The notes: a model not told the origin generated them from the sequence alone. 64,000 bases of DNA from Hanleya hanleyi (GCA_036873755.1 JAVTVY010019582.1:1-64000), one strand, 5' to 3'. Numbered from the stretch's first letter, positions 1-14,300 are shown. Numbers and translations are program-made.

Positions 1-264
1 GAGAGAAAACAGTCCTCTTTAAACTGTGAAAATATCAACAAAAAAGTTAAGTACTATTCCTATGATTTCTTCAGCAATATGTACCCATACCAGAGATATT
101 TTCTATGCTTTCGGTATAATAAATTGTACGATGCCAACCGATGTTTTTTTCTTCAATTTTACTCTTATTAAACCATTGCAAGTGCAAAAACATACATTAC
201 TCAAAAAGTATTAATTTGATTTCACTAACAGCCTACCTTAATTTGGTTTTGATACTTTAACTTA

Positions 265-380
265 GGATAGATAGGACAGACCTGAACGTCATATCACAAC
301 GTTAGGTCCTATTCTTTCACACCCGGGAACCCCACGGGTAGGGTCGTGTTCCTTTTCACACCCGGGAACCCTGAGCTGCT
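265..380 (+). repeat. Dispersed repeat next to family A copy 1
   Basis: A duplicated CCTTTTCACACCCGGGAACCC phrase (also TTCTTTCACACCCGGGAACC). Related to 54985-55060. The first 264 bases of the window show nothing recognisable. Confidence 0.45.
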
Positions 381-396
381 GAAGATGTCACTTTGT

Positions 397-1911
397 TGTC
401 CGCCGCCACGTAAGTGGGAGGGGGACTTGGAAATGCTACCCGTCCGTCCGTCCGTCCCAACCATGTTGTGAACGTGATATCTCGAGAACAATTCAACTCA
501 TCAACTTCAAACTTGGGGGGTGACTTGACATCAGTGAGAAGATGGCTGGGATTGTTTTCCACCAAACTGCGTTATCCAAGATGGCCGCCATTGGCCATCT
601 TAGATTCCAACCATCCCAAAAATGTTGTGAACGCGATATCTCGAGAACAGATCAACCGATTGACTTCAAACTTGGGGGGTGACTTGACATCACAGTGAGA
701 AGATGGCTGGGATTGTTTTTCACCAAACTGCGTTATCCAAGATGGCCGCCGTCGGCCATCTTAGAATCCAACCATCCCAAAAATGTTGTGAACGCGATAT
801 CTCGAGAACAGTTCAACCGATTGACTTCAAACTTGGGGGGTGACTTGACATCAGTGAGAAGATGGCTGGGATTGTTTTTCACCAAAACTGCGTTAACCAA
901 GATGGCCGCCGTCAGCCGTCTTAGGTTCCATCCATCTTCAAAATGTTATGAACACAAATATCTCGAGAACAATTCATCGATCGACTTCAAATCTGGGGAG
1001 TGACTTCACATCAATAAGAAGATGACTGGAATTGATTTTCACCAACCTGCGTTAACCAAGATGGCCACCGTCAGCCATCTTAGATTCCATCCATCTCCAA
1101 AATGTTATGAACACGATATCTCGAGAACAATTCAACCGATCGAGTTCAAATCTGGGGAGTGACTTCACATCAATAAGATGACTGGAATTGTTTTTCACCA
1201 AACTGCGTTAACCAAGATGGCCACCGTCAACTATATTGTTAACGAGATATCTCAAGAACAATTCAACCGATCTACTTCAAACTTGGGATGGCTTCACAAT
1301 GGTGTGACATTTTCCGTCCGTCTGTCCGTCCATCCGTCCCAACCATGTTGTGAACGCGATATCTCAAGAACAATTCAACTCAACTTCAAACTTGGGGGGT
1401 GACTTGACATCAGTGAGAAGATGGCTGGGATTGTTTTTCACCAAACTGCGTTATCCAAGATGGCCGCCGTCGGCCATCTTAGATTCCAACCATCCCAAAA
1501 ATGTTGTAAACGCGATATCTCGAGAACAGTTCAACCGATTGACTTCAAACTTAGGGGGTGACTTGACATCAATGAGAAGATTGCTGGGATTGTTTTTCAC
1601 CAAACTGCGTCTTCCAAGATGGCCGTTGTCAGTCATCTTAGATTCCATCCATCCCCAAAATGTTGTGAACACGATATCTTGAGAACAATTCAACCGATCG
1701 ACTTCAAATTTGAGAGCTGACTTCACATCAATAAGAAGATGACTGGAATTTGCAACATTGTCCTTCACAATTGTATCTCCTTCACATCAACAACACCACA
1801 CTCCTAGCAACAATTTACCATCACACAAAATATATATGGTGATTATATCCCGTGTGTGTGAGAAGCCTATTTCCAGACAAGCTTTTTGGCGGGGGACCTG
1901 CTAGCTACTCG
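397..1911 (+). mobile_element. Family A tandem-monomer element, copy 1 (composite)
   Basis: 5' hairpin-like TCCGCCGCCACGTAAGTGGG AGGGGGACTT, then GTCCGTCCGTCCGTCCC. Monomers of ~160 bp have GATATCTCGAGAAC starts at about 475, 635, 795, 953, 1115, 1245, 1358, 1514 and 1672, each with ACTTCAAACTTGGGGGGTGA and ATGGCCGCC boxes. A second microsatellite start at about 1312-1340 shows two units fused. Ends GGCGGGGGACCTGCTAGC at about 1888-1905. Confidence 0.75.
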
Positions 1912-2132
1912 GCTTGTTATTCTTAAGAAGTTTATGCTAATTAAAAGATAAATCTGAATTTACCAGCAAACAGAACAACATAAGATATTGCAGCAGCAGT
2001 AGTCCTCAGCCTTTCTACACAAATGTGATTCAAGTAACTTCTATTTCAACAACTTTGTTAATGTACATTTAGTTAACTGTAGCTGTGAGAGTTATCGTTC
2101 ACCATTGAGGTGCTATTTTCATTTCCTTCCAG

Positions 2133-2373
2133 ATGTCGTCGACTTCCGAAAGCCTTGAAAGACTGGCAGGCCTATTTGGATCTCAAACAGAAGATTGACG
2201 ATTTCAGCGAGAGTTGTCCACTCTTGGAGCTGATGGCCAATAAGGCCATGAAACCCCGTCACTGGGAGAGAATAGCCACAATGACTGGTCACACCTTTGA
2301 TCTTGAGTCTGACAGTTTCATGCTCAGGGATATCATGAAAGCCCCTCTCCTGAAATATAAAGAGGAAATTGAG
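2133..2373 (+). CDS. DNAH5: Dynein heavy chain exon 1 of window
   Basis: Acceptor ttccttccag, donor gag/gtattc. One base completes a split codon, then 80 codons follow ([20 protein letters not shown] to [11 protein letters not shown]). This is part of the conserved linker region upstream of AAA1. Confidence 0.92.
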
Positions 2374-5300
2374 GTATTCAGTTCATGACAATTATAATAG
2401 CTCTATTTATAAAGTGTATTATCTCCCCTTGAATCACCACCACTCACTAACGTTTACCACCAAAGGTCCCTGCAATAATTTCCAGTTGATTAAGAAACTA
2501 TTTCAGACTATTTGTTGGAAAAACTGTTTTATTATGCGGAATATCTGTCTACAGGTTTTACATATAATCGATAGCTCTTGTATACATTTTAAATTTAATA
2601 TTGTAGAATAATTGAATAGTTAATTACACAAACTTATTCCGAGGACCTTTGTTACTTACTGGACGTTCTTTACACCACTGTGCCCATGGACATAAGGCGG
2701 ATTGCCTCTTTAATGGTGGGGGCTGTTTAAAAGTATCTTTATATCATATCTCAAAAATTATTTTTGTTCCCTTTGGAAGTCTATTTCATTTCTTTCGTTG
2801 TAGGATGTGTGTATCTCTGCTGTGAAAGAGAAAGACATAGAAGCCAAGTTGAGTCAAGTGATAACTGACTGGAATGTACGTGACCTTGGCTTCTCCAGTT
2901 TTAAGGCTAGAGGGGAGCTGCTTCTCAAAGGGGTGGAAACTTTGGAGATTGTTTCCTTCCTGGAGGACAGCCTAATGATGCTGGGCTCCCTGCTCAGTAA
3001 CAGGTAGTTTTGATCTTCTTTGCTGGTTCATTTTCAAAAATATACATTTAAACTCTAAACAGATTAAATATGTTATAGGCTCTAGAGCCACAAATTCTGG
3101 TGTTTATCTTAATTTTTAGCCATTTTATTAACAGTTTTTCAATTTATTAATTTAAAAAATGTAGCCCCATGTTGATGCCAGTGACATCACATTAGAACTC
3201 TGCATTGCTGGATGAATCTTTCAAAACCGCATCCAACGTCAAAGGTTATAGAATCAGTCAATATCATGCCGCAACGACACAACCGTAATCAGGCAGGGGC
3301 CTTCTGCACCAGATTTCTTGGCTTCATTACCTTTTTCATAAAACCCATCTTAATCACATTATTCAAGAAAAAGGTGCCAATTTGTTTGGACTGCTGCTTG
3401 GTATTGTTTAATGTAAAGCAGTGGGTGCATTTGATATGACCTTTAATGGTACACATATATCAATAAATGGACTATGATTGACCAAACTTCTCTGAGTTAA
3501 ACCACACATGCTTCTGAATCCCTAACAATCAAGGGCTTTGGGCCCATTTGAGATATTATTATTAGTGTTTAATTAGTATCAATCTGAAATGGTTTATTTA
3601 CAGTCAGTCAGGCACACGAGTTTGTGCTATACATATCTGCAATGACAATGGTCCTTGGTAACTTACAGGTACAATGCTCCATTCAAGAAGCGTATCCAGG
3701 AGTGGGTGCAGAAACTGTCCAATACCAATGATATCCTGGAGAATTGGCTGATCGTACAGAACCTTTGGGTCTATCTGGAGGCTGTCTTTGTAGGGGGAGA
3801 CATTGCGAAACAGCTCCCTCAGGTACATTCGTCCTTCATCTCGGCACACATGATATATATGGTTCAAATTTCATATTTGGAATCGATGTTGAATTGGAAA
3901 CCTTCATATTGAATATGAAGAAGATGAAAAATTGGTGTTTGCCCATCGCAAGACGTGGTCGTGTAGTACTATTTGATATGAATCATAAATGTGGCAGCCA
4001 TTTGTTTTAAGTGTGGAAAAAACCATAAATGTCCAGCTGTAGAGGATACTTGTAAACATGGTGTGGCATCGCATTCCATAAAATCTGATAAAATATTGAG
4101 AGGGCATAGTTTGGTGTCCATGGGGCTCTTGCTTTTATCGCATTGACATATATGCCGGGTGGGATCATGGCATCATGCTGTCCGGCTGGTTAGCTGGCTG
4201 TCTGGCTGGCTGACCGAGCGGCTGGATGATGACGTTATAATGCTCTAGAAGCCGAACTATCAAATTTCGAAACTGTTCCATTTGGTATAAAGGATTGTTG
4301 GGTGCTCAATCAGAAGTCTATTGAAATGGAGATTATTTCCATGATTTGGATGGTTTCTGTGGCAACATAACAGAAAATATCCATATAACAATGTTCACCA
4401 TCTAGAAGCCAAACCTTTGCAGCTGGAGACTTCAAATTGGTACAAAGCATTGTTGATGTATACTGATGCCAAGCTGTTCACTTGTACAGGAGGCAAAGAG
4501 GTTTGGGAATATAGACAAGTCATGGACAAAGATAATGGTGCGAGCTCATGAAGTCCCCAATGTTGTACAATGCTGTGTTGGTGATGAGACATTGGGACAG
4601 CTGCTGCCTCACCTACTGGAGCAACTGGAAGTCTGTCAGAAATCTCTCACAGGGTGAGGTTTTTTCTTTAGCTTGGAAATGCTCAATCTATTGTATTTCG
4701 CAAAAAAAGGTGGGGGTTTGTTTTCGTCCAGAGCAACCATCAACTGTTCATAGTTTTCAAGGTGCAGCCCAATAAAATAGTTTATGAAAAAATTTCTTTG
4801 AATGACCCCTTTCGGGGCTTTTTTTCAGGAATTTTGTTCTCGAGAATTCACGATTACTGTAATGAAATGAAACAATTGTGAAACATAATGTTTGAACCTT
4901 TCTCCTTTAGCTCCTGAAGACCGATCAATTATTGGTATATTTTACCTTAACCACTCTGTTTTTTCCCCAGGTACCTAGAAAGTAAGAGGTTGGTATTTCC
5001 CAGGTTTTTCTTCGTCTCTGATCCGGCTTTACTCGAGATATTGGGCCAAGCCAGTGACTCCCATACTATTCAGGTAATTTGAGAAAAGCCATTGTGCCCT
5101 TGATTTTGGCTTGCCAGAATGGTTTTTACCCCTCGGGCAGATTCTGCTCGAGCGGTATTGTCGTTGCCTCCGTCGTCCGTCTGTCCGTCATATCATTGTA
5201 AACACATTATCTCAAAAAGTCCTTCACTTACAACAATGAAACTTCATACAGTTGTTTAATACAGCCAGTACCAGAAGCCTATTGAAAGTCGGTGCCATTG

Positions 5301-8300
5301 GATGTGTTTTTCAGGAGTTATGCCCCTTTATACATGTCTGTCTGTTTTTACCCCTCAGCCTATTAGGCTGCGGGGTCTTGTCGTTGGCATGTACGTCGTG
5401 ATCGATCTAGAAACCGAACCGTTGCTTCTAGAGACTTCAAATTTGGTATACAGAATTGTTGGGTGGTCAACCACAAGCCTATTGAATCTGGACCCGATTG
5501 GTTGGAAACTTTGGCGGCCATCTTTAATTTATGCGAAACCATCACAGCTTTCTCGTTACCAAGCTTTTTTTAGAACGACTTACCCTAGGCACATCAAACT
5601 TGCCGTGCACATCCATATGCTCATGACCCAGAACCTTATAGAATCTGGACCCGATTGGGTGGAAACTTTGGCGGCCATCTTTAATTTATGCGAAACCATG
5701 AATCTTGTGTATCTCGGAAACCATTTTGCTGTTCAGTGTGAAACTTTGTAGAGATTATCGATACATCAAGAAACTTTGAAGGAATGACCAAACCAGTTTC
5801 CTGATTAGGTGAAAGCCTTGGTGGCCATCTTTAATTTATGCAGAATCTTTAATGATGTATTTCTTTGATACCATTGAAGTGTTCTATACGAAACTTCTTG
5901 TTACCAAGCTTTCTTTAGAACGACTTACCCTAGGCACACCAAACTTGCCGTGCACATCCATATGCTCATTACCCAGGACCCTATTGAATCTGGACCCGAT
6001 TGGGTGGAAACTTTGGTGGCCATCTTTAATTTATGCGAAACCATGAATCTTGTGTATCTCGGAAACCATTTTGCTGTTCAGTGTGAAACTTTGTAGAGAT
6101 TATCGATACATCAAGAAACTTTGAAGGAATGACCGAACCAGTTTTCCTGATTAGGTGAAAGCCTTGGCGGCCATCTTTAATTCATGCAGAATCTTTAATG
6201 ATGTATTTCTTTGATACCATTGAAGTGTTCTATACGAAACTTGGTATACAGCATCGATGTATCAAGAGACTTGACTTGCACTGAATAACCACATCAATTC
6301 TTCTGAGAGGCGGGAAGGATGGCCGCCCATTTTTAATTTATGCAAAATCATTAATGATCTCTATATCTGATACCGTTTAAGTGCTCGATATAAAATTTGG
6401 TAAACATCATCGATGCAGCAAGATACTTATGATGAATGACAGAACTGGTTTCTCTGATTGGGTGGAAATCTTGGTGGCCATCTTTAATTTACGCAAAATC
6501 TTTAATGATATATATCTCGGATACCATTTAAATGTTCTATATGAAACTTGGTATACAGCATCGATGTATCAAGACACTCGCAATGAAGATCAGTTCCTCT
6601 AAATGACCGGAAGGATAGGCGGCCATCTTTAATTTATGCAAAATCATTAATGATCTCTTGATACCGTTCAAGTGCTCGATGTAAAATTTGATATACATCA
6701 TCAGTGCATCAAGAAACTTACGATGAATGACAGAACTGGTTTCTCTGATTGGGCGGACTTTCTACATCACTAAGGAGCCACTGTTCAGCGACTAATGTTG
6801 TCATACTTGGAGACTTCAACAATGACTTTGCTGTCGACTCGGCTGAAACAACCAAGATAAACGACTTCTTCCAAGAGCATGGGCTCTTTCCCTTAATCCC
6901 CACCCCAACCACAGATCTTAGGACAACCATTGACCAGATTTTCACCAATTTCAAACTCACAGATATACAATTTGATGTCCATGAAACATATTATTCATAT
7001 CACAAGGCTGTTCGGATTGCCATGCACCCATCTTCATCCTCTGCTTGATCACAGATGGAAAGAGACAGACAATCAACAGGTACACAGGGATTCATACAGT
7101 TATTGCTATCAAAGACTTTTATTATTGTTTAGATTATTATTAGGGTTCAAAGCCAAAATGGCTTGAAGCCTTTTGTTTTTGTTCAGAATATTTCTGTTCT
7201 TCCGCCATATTTTTCGCACACGCTATGTCAAAATATTTATTATAATCCTTCAATGCATCTAACATCCCACACTGAATTTATCATATTGTAATCTTTTACA
7301 AGCCACTGCTAAAGCATCTTCTGCATTCAACCAAATCTTTCAGGCTTTTACATATGCATTTTTCATTCATTGTGTACCAATATACACTGACTAAAACTGT
7401 CTGGCTGAGGGGTTGTTGCACCTTTTAGGTGCTGCCTCATGTTATCCTTGTAAACACATTATCTCAAAAAGTCCTTCACTCACAACAATGAAACTTCATA
7501 CAGTTGTTTAATGCAGCTAGTACTAGAAGCCTATTCAAAGTCAGTGTAATCGGATGTGTTTTTCAGGAGTTATGCCCCTTTATACATGTCTGTTGGTCCA
7601 TATCCTTGTAAACACATTATCTCAAAAAGTCCTTCACTCACAACAATGAAACTTCATACAGTTGTTTAATACAACCAGTACCAGAAGCCTATTGAAAGTC
7701 GGTGCCATTGGATGTGTTTTTCAGGAGTTATGCCCCTTTATACATGTCTGTCTGTTTTTATCCTTGTAAACACATTATCTCAAAAAGTCCTTCACTCACA
7801 ACAATGAAACTTCATACAGTTGTTTAATACAGCCAGTACCAGAAGCCTATTGAAAGTCGGTGCCATGGGATGTGTTTTTCAGGAGTTATGCCCCTTTATA
7901 CATGCCCACCCCAAATATGTGAGTTGTTGGGGTCAGAAACATTATTTCCACAATTGCTCTGGGCCCGGCCCGAGGGGTCCCGATGGCGACAGCCTACTTT
8001 CTTGAACTGTAACAGCTACACTCCATCTAACCTACAGTACAGCTCAAACCCAGCTGGTGCTCTGGAGCCAGAACAGTCTCAAGTGGCACTGTAACAACTT
8101 CAAACAGGATACTGTCTTGGTGCTTGGCACTTTGACACCTCAGTGTCTGGTCTGTGCCAGCCTGAGAGATACATGTAAGAGACTGTTGACCTCATACTTA
8201 CCCAACGTCCCATTCATGAGGATACCAGATCTAGGATGCAAATCCAGATTTTTTAGTCAACCGAGGTTTCTTATCTCGACTGTGCTGTCCTAGTTGACAG

Positions 8301-11300
8301 GAACAAGAATGATCCGAGTCCTGAAAAAACAATCAGTAAAATCACACTCGTCTTACCACAGGCTTACTGCGTTTTATCTAAGCCAGTGAGGAGAGCCATT
8401 GATCCATCTTCATTTACTTAGCATAGTTAAAGAGAGTTACTTACTAGGATATTCTACCGATTAGCCTACCAGGAGAACTATGTGTCAACATGGCAACAAT
8501 TTGATCATGGATCTCTTCAGGTGTGTTATAATCGTTAGCGAACATAAGCGAATGCTAAGTGGCATTATTGTACATCTAATGCGTCTGTATGTATATAATG
8601 ATGATTTGTTTCCCTTGTTCTCTTACTGTGTTCTTTCTTTGCTAAGGCTCATCTCCTGGGTGTTTTTGAAAATGTCAATGAAGTGGAGTTCCACGAGAAA
8701 GACTATGACAGAATATTGTCTGTTATTTCCAAAGAAGGGGAAAAGATTCCGGTAGGTAGCATTTCGGTGGTATCAAATCAACAGGATACTTCCAAATACT
8801 TACGAATATGCCAGTCATTAAAGGTCCTGCCAAATACCCCCTACACAATTAGCATGGAAACATACAGAGAAGCTTTGTGAACAACTTGTACATATCCTCC
8901 CTTAGAAAAATCACATAAAAGTGAAATTTTTAACACAGTAAAACAGATGTGTTGAAAAACCTATTGAAGTCGTGAACTCTGACCCATAATATCCTAATCT
9001 GATTACGATCACGTCGTATTCAGCATCAATATGGGACGTCGTATTGTGATTTACTTCGCACAACAAAGCTGTAAGTTGTAGCTTGGTGACGTTGTTGGTG
9101 TTACAATGGAAATGTCACATAGAACAATGACTGAGATCATTCGTAATCAGACTCTGACGTCACAGATCAATAGATCCCGGCCTTTGCAATTTCCAAACAG
9201 GCTAGATATTTATGGGGTCTTGAGATTGTTCCATTCAGACTTTGACCGTTCCCAAAAACAGAAACTGTTCTAATATGGCACATATAACATATGACATGGA
9301 ACCGTTCTCCTTTGTGAAACAAAATCTGCACTTTGTCCTACTAACATCATGTCGGAGTTCAACCCCTTATTATTCTGTTACATGCTAGTTAAGAAAGGTG
9401 AGAAGTACTAGTTAACTCAGGTGACAAGAGCTAGCATGTGAAGTTGTAAGCCTGCTGTGATTACGGATTAGTGTCAGCCAGGACAGCTTACAATACACAT
9501 TCCCCTCACAAAGAAACGAAATATCACACATGACAAAATCAGTACGGTATGTAACATAACTGATCTATGAAAATGAATAAAAGTAAATTAAAATATTTAA
9601 GAAATGCTAGTAATTATGATGAATATATATGTATTTAATGATTAAATTTTAAATAAATAGATAAATGCATAAATGACATTCACACTGATGCGTGATCAGG
9701 TTTGCACACGATTTTCAAAAGAAGAAAAAAGAATTTTTTAAAAACTTTTCTCAACTTTAGGTACGAGCTAAAGATGACAATATAGCCTTCTTCTAAATCT
9801 TGATATAGTGGCATTTCCTGCAAACGGCTTGTTTTATATTTGCACAGCTATTTGGTCGACTATTTTCGCATTCAATATTCCCATTCATGTAAATAGGAGT
9901 CAGACCGTCTTAGAGCCTATCCGAAGCACATTTAGATTTATTCCTCGGAAGCTCTCAAGGATTTTTTGTACTGTACCATACATGAACTGACAATTTAAAC
10001 AAGTGTGCGAGATCCTGAAGAGAATTTCGGAAGCAGAGTGACCGATAATGGGGAAAACAGGACCACATGCAAACCTATCTACATTTTCCCTGGGATCGCG
10101 CAGGTGACATTTTTCATATTTAACCAGTTGATGAGCATTCCAAACAGCATGATACCCGCGGGACCTCATCTGTTGTTTCAACACCAAACTCTCACCTAAT
10201 AATCATGCATAGAAACATCAAGCATATTAACACAAGTAATGGAATTATTGAATTAGGAAGTGGTCAATTATTGCTCAGTTTTTGAACCACAAAATCCTAG
10301 ACATAGGTCTGGTTTAATGGTTTAAATCTTTGGTTCAACTTCACACCAAACGTATATTGCAGTTTGGTAGGATCACACTACAAGATTACGAATGGTGATC
10401 AGAAGACCAGCCACGATTATCAATGATAATGAAATGTTTTGTCGTCACAAAACATCACATCGCCGGGAGCAGTTTTACTACCATTGCATTGGTACTCACA
10501 GCAGTACACAAGTTGGGCGTTGTTGTGGTTATAGTTCCTTGTTTATTCTGTCTGATCAACTCGTGTCAAAATATATTTTACAAAATGTGATCATTAACAA
10601 AATAGGTGCAAGAAAACGTCACTTTTTCTGTTGTTATTCACATGACAATTGTCAACGTTTTAGAAAAACAAAGCTAAATATTTTTGGCTATCCAGAAATG
10701 AGAAGTTAATAATATCAGAATTGTAATCGTCCCTTTTGTCGTGGAGTCGACGTGAGAGAAAGCCCTGATCATTCCTCTAAAGTTCCAGATATGAGTTGTA
10801 GGTATGAATATTATCTTGTTAGGGCAATCATTTATGCATATCGGAATAGGTCGAAATTTAAAAGCAATTATCATATATCGTGAAAACCACGAAATAGAAA
10901 TTGAAATTAATTCATCTAATTCTAGTACATGAAATTTGGGGAATTCTGCACAATGATGTGAAAGAATGAATTTGGGCGATATGCAAGAGGTGGGAAAAAT
11001 TGACGACGTCTGGTGTAAAAATCAATTGTCAACGTTTTAGGAAAACAAAGCTAAATGTAGTGAAATTTCTCCCGGACCACCTGTAGGCCACAATTATTGT
11101 AACTCCTGATTGACGCTTTTTATCGTTAATAGACTGATTAATTCCAGTAATTTTAATGACGAAAGGCTTTAAAGAGCCGGCCACCGAGAAGACAATCCAC
11201 CACAGTCCGACACGGACCGTCAAACACGTAGGAAAACGCAATGCACACGGCACAGTTTTTTTACTTCCTGCAAGTGAACAAATCCGTGCCAAAATTCTCT

Positions 11301-14300
11301 GAATTTCTCTGACACTGTTATATTTGTAATATCAATCAATTAAATACCGGTATGATAAGTAATTTAGACATACAGCTTCAATGTCACTTGATAACGAAAT
11401 GTTGTCATCAGCGAAGAGTGAAAACTGCACGCCGGTGCATCGCGAGAAACTTTACAACAACTTCGTGCATGTTAATTTATCGGTATGCGTGACTGCGGCG
11501 GGTATTTCGATCTAACTCGAATTCTCATAGCCCGATGAGTATTTTCTTCAGAATTACATACAACAATAATCAGACTGACACGTCTAGCATTTAATAATGT
11601 TTCCGATCTTTAGATCGACTGACATTTACTGATTTTCGCAGTTGCTGTTGCTTTTTCCCCCGTCTGCAGTCGTGGATTTCAACTTCAAGAAGTCTTGAAC
11701 GGTGAACGTTCGCCGTATAAATGACACGACGTAACCTTCTCACGAACGTAAAACACGTTCTCCATTTATTTCATTTGGTAAAGAATCAGAAGAGAAACAT
11801 TTTATTTGAGAGAAAACTGATCCTGAGGTTGGCTGCAGATATTTCAGCGCGGGTTTCGGGTTTGACACGTGCTATATGTGTATAGCACAGGCGGACGTCA
11901 TGCCACGCCAACCGGAGTGCTTCACCGCTGGATTTCTCACCTTCGTGATCGATCTTTTCATACAGAGAACTTCTAAGAAATGCCGAAACCCGCATTCTCT
12001 ATTCACGAATGCGGGTTTCAAAACACAGAATAATAAGGCCAGGATCCCCGACATGCATATTGTTTCTTTATGGGAACTCCGCTTTTGGCTGGATGTTCAG
12101 CCAGTCCTGTCCAAGGGCCAGTGAGAAAATCAGGTTTCTTTTTTCAAAAATTTGGCTTGACCAATCAAGTGTTTCAAAACTGGCTATCACTTGGTGCACT
12201 GGACTTTGACAAGAGTGTGGTACATTATTTGTCCTGACATGTTTACAACTAATAAATATCTTCAGTAACCAGGCCTCAACCTCAGTATTTTGGCATCCAG
12301 CGGGCTAATTGAAACCAAGATTTACCAGCCGTGCCCAATTTTTACTAGTCCAGTTTATTTTTGCCCATCGTCGGCAAACTTCGACTTGTGTTGTTGTTGT
12401 TGTTGTTGTTGCATAGTACTGTCCACGCACCAGGTGCATCACATAACCTGAATATTTGTACAAAATTCTAAACACTCACGATTATTCTGTCATGTAGCCT
12501 GAATGTCATTTGATCTTTTCATATACTTGGTATCTATCCAACTTATCCTTCTCAGAAAGCCTGTGATGTTTATTGGGTGAGAAATCCAGGGCTTCGTGTT
12601 TAGAATTAAGTACGCGAGCTAAAAATAGCCCACGTCAAAATATTTAGGAGAGGGTATTTGAAAGTCAGGCGAGTGGTTGCAATATAATACAATATAAAAT
12701 ATGACAGGTTACGTGAGCTAAAAATCACTCTCGTGACATGAATTTACGCGAGTGTTTGCGTGCAGGTGAGCTATCACTCATGCTAAACACGAAGCCCTGG
12801 AATCTCCACATTTTCAGTGAGAGCAGAATCTATAGCCCCATTTTTAAATTACGGCAGGTATTCACCAGCTGCAGGGTAGCAGGCGAGTGCAAATTTAAGG
12901 CCTTGTAATTAACCAGAAATTGATGGAGTGGATTCTTTGTAGTATGTAGTATACTTCTAACCAAAACAAACCCCACCTAAATCTCCTAGTGGAATAGAGT
13001 ATGTTTTATTTTGTGCTGTTAGTTGGAGACACCAGTGAAGGCCCAAGGTAACGTGGAGATCTGGCTGGGTGAACTGCTAAGAGAGCAGCAGAGGTCTCTA
13101 CATGGGGTCATTAAAGATGCCTACAATGTGATCAACACACCAGAGTTTGAACTACTCAACTTCCTCAACACTTTTGCAGCACAGGTACATGTAGTCGAGT
13201 TTGTAGTGTTCTGTGGGACTTTGTTGTGTGGTCCAACTCCCCTTATTGTGAGATTCTGCTGTTATGGTTATGTCTCTTGATTGTGAATTCAGGTTAAAAT
13301 ATATAACTACAAGTAATGATATATTCAAGTTAATTGCTGTATATATAAATGTCTTGCTGAGATGTAAGAGAATAATCTTTTCATATTCTATGTACTCGTT
13401 CAATATTATCTTCCAGTATTTGTTTTGTCAGATGCTGTACTGACTGGGCTGATCAGTGTCCAGGAACGGGGGAGGGGAAGGGGGGTAGAAAAGCCTGAAT
13501 TTTCAGCGAACACACCTTATGGATGCCCTACCATTCAGAGCTTTTCAGTACTTTTAAAACTTTTACATGAATTCTAACTCCACGTTCTTTTCTGGGTGTT
13601 CTGGTTATGTATAGGTTGGATTACTGGGTATTCAGATGATCTGGACAAGAGACGCTGAAGAAGCTTTGAGGTGTGCCCGCCACGACAAGAAGATTATGCC
13701 TACTACCAACCAGAAATTCCTGGACTTATTGAACAGACTGATTGAGCAGACCACCCATGATCTAACCAAGGTGGAGAGAATCAAGTACGAGACACTAGTT
13801 ACCATCCACGTACATCAACGAGACATCTTTGATGACCTGGTAAGTTTAAAGCAAGACTAAAAAAATACTTTCATGACTGAAACAGTGGATTTGATAAATA
13901 AATGACAAGGGAGATAAGCCAGAATCCAATGATTTGATTCTGAGACAAGACTTGTCCCCCTTGATGTGATTTTTCAGTGCCTGACATTCTTCTCCAGTCT
14001 GCGATGCCATTACGATGAGTGGTACAGTGCAGAGAAGAGGCTAAACTATAATGAAGAATAATTTTGAAAAAGTTTGACACTGTGTAACATATTCTCCTAA
14101 TGATGGTAACTGTGGTTTTAATTTATTTCCAGACGAGAATGCACATCAAATCTGTGACAGACTTTGAATGGTTGAAACAGGCCAGGTTCTACTTCAAAGA
14201 GGATACAGACCATTGCATTGTACAGATAACAGATGTTGACTTCATCTACCAGAATGAGTTTCTGGGCTGTACAGACAGACTTGTCATCACACCACTAACT

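Larger units (their letters stand above)
5351..7441 (+). mobile_element. Family C element nested inside the family D element, with endonuclease tail
   Basis: It starts with CCCCTCAGCC TATT AGGCTGCGGGG (hairpin). At least eight ~150-bp monomers follow, with recurrent GGCGGCCATCTTTAATTT boxes at about 5510, 5670, 5829, 6016, 6167, 6323, 6474 and 6620. An EEP endonuclease fragment comes next. It ends with GGCTGAGGGG (7403-7412) and a perfect 3' stem-loop GCACCT-TTT-AGGTGC at 7418-7432. An undisturbed copy of the target (7751-7766) places the insertion between TTTTTA and TCCTTG. TTA occurs at both borders (5348-5350, 7442-7444), either as a 3-bp duplication or as an element end. Confidence 0.7.
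5123..8000 (+). mobile_element. Family D tandem-monomer element, split by a nested insertion
   Basis: The 5' terminus at 5123 has the hairpin/inverted-repeat arm ACCCCTCGGGCAG, then GTCCGTCTGTCCGTC and one ~155-bp monomer (ACATTATCTCAAAAAGTCC, then AATGAAACTTCATACAG). After the insertion at about 5351-7441 the same monomers resume (about 7445, 7600, 7760). The element closes with GGCCCGAGGGGTCCC at 7972-7982, the inverse of its start. The pieces read as one element if the inserted block is removed. Confidence 0.7.
8752..13022 (+). other. 4.3-kb dynein intron, mostly unique sequence
   Basis: No exon-like frame is supported. It holds a perfect 12-bp hairpin at 11986-12018, a (TTG)n run at about 12391-12410, and a small inverted-repeat element at 12586-12800, each listed separately. 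Confidence 0.6.

Noticed and set aside
414..1768. Overlapping frames in both strands over 0.4-1.8 kb with SREQFNRLTSNLGGDLTS repeats
   Set aside because: Family A monomers translated. Tandem DNA repeat explains them fully.
6749..7048. Possible intact endonuclease gene
   Set aside because: Only the C-terminal part of the domain is present, the catalytic Asp of S-D-H is replaced, and the upstream sequence is monomer DNA.
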